This document shows, in pieces, positions 61,339 through 64,000 of a DNA stretch of 64,000 nt; the stretch's first letter is position 1; every line of letters starts with the position of its first letter. A program made the translations under genes and the position numbers. The notes under the pieces are model-generated. The model was given only the letters and a program-made list of their open reading frames with translations, was not told where the DNA came from and ran no database searches. The stretch covers positions 62,001 through 126,000 of the forward strand of contig NZ_AUJX01000007.1 of NCBI RefSeq assembly GCF_000424445.1, given 5' to 3'. The stretch comes from Oribacterium sp. NK2B42 (GTDB taxonomy: Bacteria > Bacillota > Clostridia > Lachnospirales > Lachnospiraceae).

Positions 61339-63171
61339 ATGAAAAGAAACATCAGGAAATTGTCAGCTCTTGTCATTTCGGGAGCGCTTTTGATGTCAGG
61401 CTGCGGCGGAACCACATCAGGTCGCAGCTCTTCGGACGCATCTGCAACGACTCAGGAAACTTCCGCTTCATCCGAGGCAAAAGAGTCTGAGTCTTCAGAC
61501 ACATCTTCAACCGGAGAAAAAGCGCCGGGAACCTCGGACGCTGCTTCTGCCGGAGGAAAAGCGCCGGGAACCTCGGACGATACTTCAACCAAAACAAAAG
61601 CTCCGAAAAACCCGGCGGGCAAAGCTTCTCAGAACGGCACAAATGAACCTGCCAAAGATGAAAATTCTCAAAACGACTCTAAGGATACTGCCGAAAAATC
61701 AACCGGCGATATACAGTCCATCAGTGCCGAAATTGAGACCAGCTATGATGATGCCTATTCGGAAGCGGATTCCAGATACCTGGTTGAAGGGTACTATCCC
61801 AGCATCAGTCTCGGCTCTTACGAAAATGGTGAATTCGTACAAAAAGACTCCGGGTACCCGGAGCTTGCAAAGGCTATAAAGACTTACAACAAGAATAAAA
61901 AGGATAGTTTTCAGTCTGAAATGGAGCTTGCAACATCACTTGCCGAGGAAGATCCCCGTTTTAAGGAAGAGGATAACTACGGATACTACTATTCTGTAGA
62001 CATGGAGGCTTCCCTTGAGCGCTCGGACACAACCATTTTCAGTGTTCTCGAAACAAGCTATTCCTTTATGGGAGGTCCTCATCCTAACACTGTCTTCACC
62101 GGATTTACAGTAGACCCGAAAACCGGAGAGGTTCTCAGGATTTCAGATGTAGTTACCGATAAGGCTGCCTTCATCGATGCTTTGGATAAACAGCTCCGGA
62201 AGGACTACCCTGACATCGAGGACGGTCTGGTTGCAGAAGATCTCAAAACCGCCATCAGCGACATGTATGACGGAAAGGATGACATCAACCTCCAATTCTA
62301 CATGACCCACGATGCATTGGTTGCAGTATTTTCAGCTTATGACATCACGGCCTATGCCTACGGACCCGAGTTCGTATCCCTTTATTACACTGACTCCGCA
62401 GGCTTCCTTGACGGTAAGTATCTTAAAACGACAACAGATTATGCTGCCGAGATCCCTTTGAACATTCCATTCTCTATAGAAACAGGAGACGGTAAAAAGA
62501 AGACACTTACAGTTAATTCTCTTGAGCAATCGGGAGACAGTGAGTATTCTTCAGAATATAACCTCCTCATGAGCCTTGACGGTAAGGAATATTCAGAAAA
62601 CCTGGACAGCATTTACGGCATGAACGCATACCTTTTCAAGAAGTCCGGTAATGCTTACCTTTATCTTGACCTCAGCTCTGACAATGACTGGCATGTAACT
62701 CAGGCTTATGACATTAACGGATCCGAGATCAAAAAGCTTGATGATTTTACGGAGGCAGCCTTCTACCACAGAAAGCCATTGGATCCTTCTTCTTTCATCA
62801 TGTCATCAAGAGGCGACCTCTTAAGCACCTATGAGATATTCCGCTACTACGAAATGGGGGATGACGGAAAACCTGTCCCTCTCACTGATGCCTGGTGGAT
62901 CGGCCATGACTTTGAAATCACCCTGAACCAGTCCCTTAAGCTAAGCGTAATGGACAAGCTGACAGAGGACTTGAAGGATAAGGGCACCGAAACAGAGCTT
63001 CCCAAGGGGACAAAGCTAAAGCTTGTACGTACAGATGACCGCAGCTTTGTTGATGCTCTTACACCTGACGGAAAATATGCAAGGATCTATGTTGATAATT
63101 CGGACTGGCCTCACACAGTAGACGGCATCGATATCGAGGAAGCTTTCTCTGGGATAGTGTTTGCAGGATAA
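61339..63171 (+). CDS. Lipoprotein with DUF3298-like (RsiV-type) domain
   Basis: 610 residues, lipid-anchored: signal peptide and lipobox LSALVISGALLMSGCGG with Cys about 22. Residues about 23-140 are Ser/Thr/Glu/Pro-rich, including a duplicated GEKAPGTSD-type motif, as a wall spacer. The folded part (about 140-400) resembles DUF4163/DUF3298 proteins: DARYLVEGYYPSIS-type start, SFMGGPHPNTVFTGFTVDPKTGEVLRISDVV, and GPEFVSLYYT. The last 200 residues form a separate beta-rich domain. ACGGAGG 6 bp upstream fixes ATG 61339; the frame upstream lies in the A/T-rich leader. RsiV-type domains bind peptidoglycan-active enzymes, but no sigma factor adjoins it. Confidence 0.8.
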   Translation: MKRNIRKLSALVISGALLMSGCGGTTSGRSSSDASATTQETSASSEAKESESSDTSSTGEKAPGTSDAASAGGKAPGTSDDTSTKTKAPKNPAGKASQNGTNEPAKDENSQNDSKDTAEKSTGDIQSISAEIETSYDDAYSEADSRYLVEGYYPSISLGSYENGEFVQKDSGYPELAKAIKTYNKNKKDSFQSEMELATSLAEEDPRFKEEDNYGYYYSVDMEASLERSDTTIFSVLETSYSFMGGPHPNTVFTGFTVDPKTGEVLRISDVVTDKAAFIDALDKQLRKDYPDIEDGLVAEDLKTAISDMYDGKDDINLQFYMTHDALVAVFSAYDITAYAYGPEFVSLYYTDSAGFLDGKYLKTTTDYAAEIPLNIPFSIETGDGKKKTLTVNSLEQSGDSEYSSEYNLLMSLDGKEYSENLDSIYGMNAYLFKKSGNAYLYLDLSSDNDWHVTQAYDINGSEIKKLDDFTEAAFYHRKPLDPSSFIMSSRGDLLSTYEIFRYYEMGDDGKPVPLTDAWWIGHDFEITLNQSLKLSVMDKLTEDLKDKGTETELPKGTKLKLVRTDDRSFVDALTPDGKYARIYVDNSDWPHTVDGIDIEEAFSGIVFAG

Positions 63172-63327
63172 CAAAAAAAAACGCCCCAGCTCTCCAACTG
63201 AACGGTTATTTTTTATAAATATACCATAGGGCTAACCGTCTATCGGCAGCACTTCTTTTCAATTAATGTATTAACATCATTGCTTGTCTCAGTCAACACT
63301 GCATCACATTACAGGAGCTACACTAAC

Positions 63328-64000
63328 ATGAAAACAGCTATCGTTACCGGTGCTTCCCGGGGAGTGGGGAGAGCCACGGCGGAAATATTGGCACAAAAGG
63401 GCTACAGGCTCATCATAAACTGCCGCTCCAGTTTCGATCTTCTGGAGGAAGTGGCTGAAAAGCTTCGGAATTTCACCGAAGTCATAACTGTTCACGGCGC
63501 CATCACAGATGAAGTTTTGAAGCCGTCGCTGAAGATAGATCTTGAATCCGCAATACCGGTACTGACTGAAGAGGATATGCTTAACAGTCTCGGAGATACC
63601 TCGGGAAACGATTCAGCATCTTCCGATAGTTCCAACGAAATCCTTCTTATCAATAATGCCGGTATTTCCACCTTCAATCTCTGCCAGGATGTGACCGACG
63701 AAGAGCTCAGTACCATGCTGAGTGCCAATGTCTCCGATATGTTCAAACTCACCCGCTCAGTGATTCCATATATGCTGAAAACAGGAAACGGCCGCATCGT
63801 AAATATTTCTTCCGTCTGGGGAGTATCAGGGGCCTCCATGGAGTCGGTTTACAGTCTCACGAAAGGTGCTGTCAATGCTTTTACCAAAGCCCTGGGAAAA
63901 GAACTTGCACCCAATCACATCCCGGTAAACTCAGTCGCCATCGGTTGTGTTGACACAGACATGAACGCTTGGATGTCTCCGGAAGACAGAGCTGCGGTAG
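63328..64000 (+). CDS. Short-chain dehydrogenase/reductase, 3' end outside window
   Basis: NAD(P)-dependent oxidoreductase of the SDR family, cut at the window end after about 224 residues. Cofactor motif TGASRGVGRATAEIL, structural NNAG (LLINNAGIST), catalytic Ser in IVNISSVWGVSG and YxxxK as YSLTKGAVNAFTKAL, then PVNSVAIGCVDTDMN. About 35 extra residues, Asp/Ser-rich (SLGDTSGNDSASSDSSN), are inserted before the NNAG strand, which is unusual for classical SDRs. ACAGGAG precedes ATG 63328. The context resembles FabG-like enzymes but the substrate cannot be given. Just upstream is the short ACTGAACGGTTA remnant of a dispersed repeat. Confidence 0.9.
   Translation, partial: MKTAIVTGASRGVGRATAEILAQKGYRLIINCRSSFDLLEEVAEKLRNFTEVITVHGAITDEVLKPSLKIDLESAIPVLTEEDMLNSLGDTSGNDSASSDSSNEILLINNAGISTFNLCQDVTDEELSTMLSANVSDMFKLTRSVIPYMLKTGNGRIVNISSVWGVSGASMESVYSLTKGAVNAFTKALGKELAPNHIPVNSVAIGCVDTDMNAWMSPEDRAAV

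Overview
The window reads as a chromosomal segment of an anaerobic Gram-positive Firmicute, most likely a Lachnospiraceae member of the Butyrivibrio/Pseudobutyrivibrio type. This is inferred from AGGAGG-type ribosome binding sites, the order rimP-nusA-ylxR-ylxQ-infB-rbfA-nrnA-truB, a CIRCE element at hsp20, an FMN riboswitch before ribU, a BTAD-type regulator, a YjfB-like peptide, and many Ser/Glu-rich lipoproteins. I saw no rRNA, CRISPR array, phage or transposase gene. Nothing was aligned or searched; family names rest on motifs read by eye.

Layout. 1-7.9 kb: a 5'-truncated ABC ATPase and permease, a LacI regulator bracketed by two perfect palindromes, maf, a MATE exporter and a convergent two-component system. 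8.0-9.8 kb: two gene fragments (S-layer-homology protein and MacB-type permease) joined head to tail. 10-15.6 kb: a secreted modular protein, nnrE, a BTAD regulator and an NSS-type sodium symporter. 15.7-28.3 kb: the information-processing core (short rimP, nusA, ylxR, ylxQ, infB, rbfA, nrnA, a truB-ribF fusion, rpsO, pnp with a repeated leader, gltX). 28.4-33.9 kb: a long hairpin element, three SPFH proteins (QmcA-like, HflK, HflC) and a UvrD-type helicase. 34-39.6 kb: a second two-component system, a 76-residue protein, a membrane protein with a degenerate M28-peptidase-like domain, and two small secreted proteins. 40-45.4 kb: an AAA/PD-(D/E)XK protein, FMN riboswitch-ribU, a creatininase-family amidohydrolase, a zinc-ribbon protein, hsp20 and two tRNA-Pro genes. 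45.5-51.7 kb: sbcD-sbcC, a truncated gene, a DJ-1 protein and an AIM24-family protein. 51.9-58.4 kb: a lipoprotein, a zinc-ribbon membrane protein and a 1445-residue secreted protein, together the best candidate for an uncharacterised system. 58.6-61.1 kb: YjfB-like peptide, FIST sensor and soluble chemoreceptor. 61.3-64 kb: a lipoprotein and a short-chain dehydrogenase cut by the window end.

How genes work together. The 15.7-24 kb genes are tightly overlapping and presumably one transcript for translation and ribosome maturation, from a promoter at 15657. FIST and MCP are adjacent and both soluble, suggesting a two-protein cytosolic chemosensor. RibU imports riboflavin under FMN control, while the RibF half of the fusion converts it to FMN and FAD. 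The most distinctive non-coding features are a tandem repeat in the pnp leader with compensatory stem changes, an 11-12 bp phased TTGAAG array near 43.85 kb, dispersed palindromes, and a tRNA-Pro gene with an AGG anticodon.
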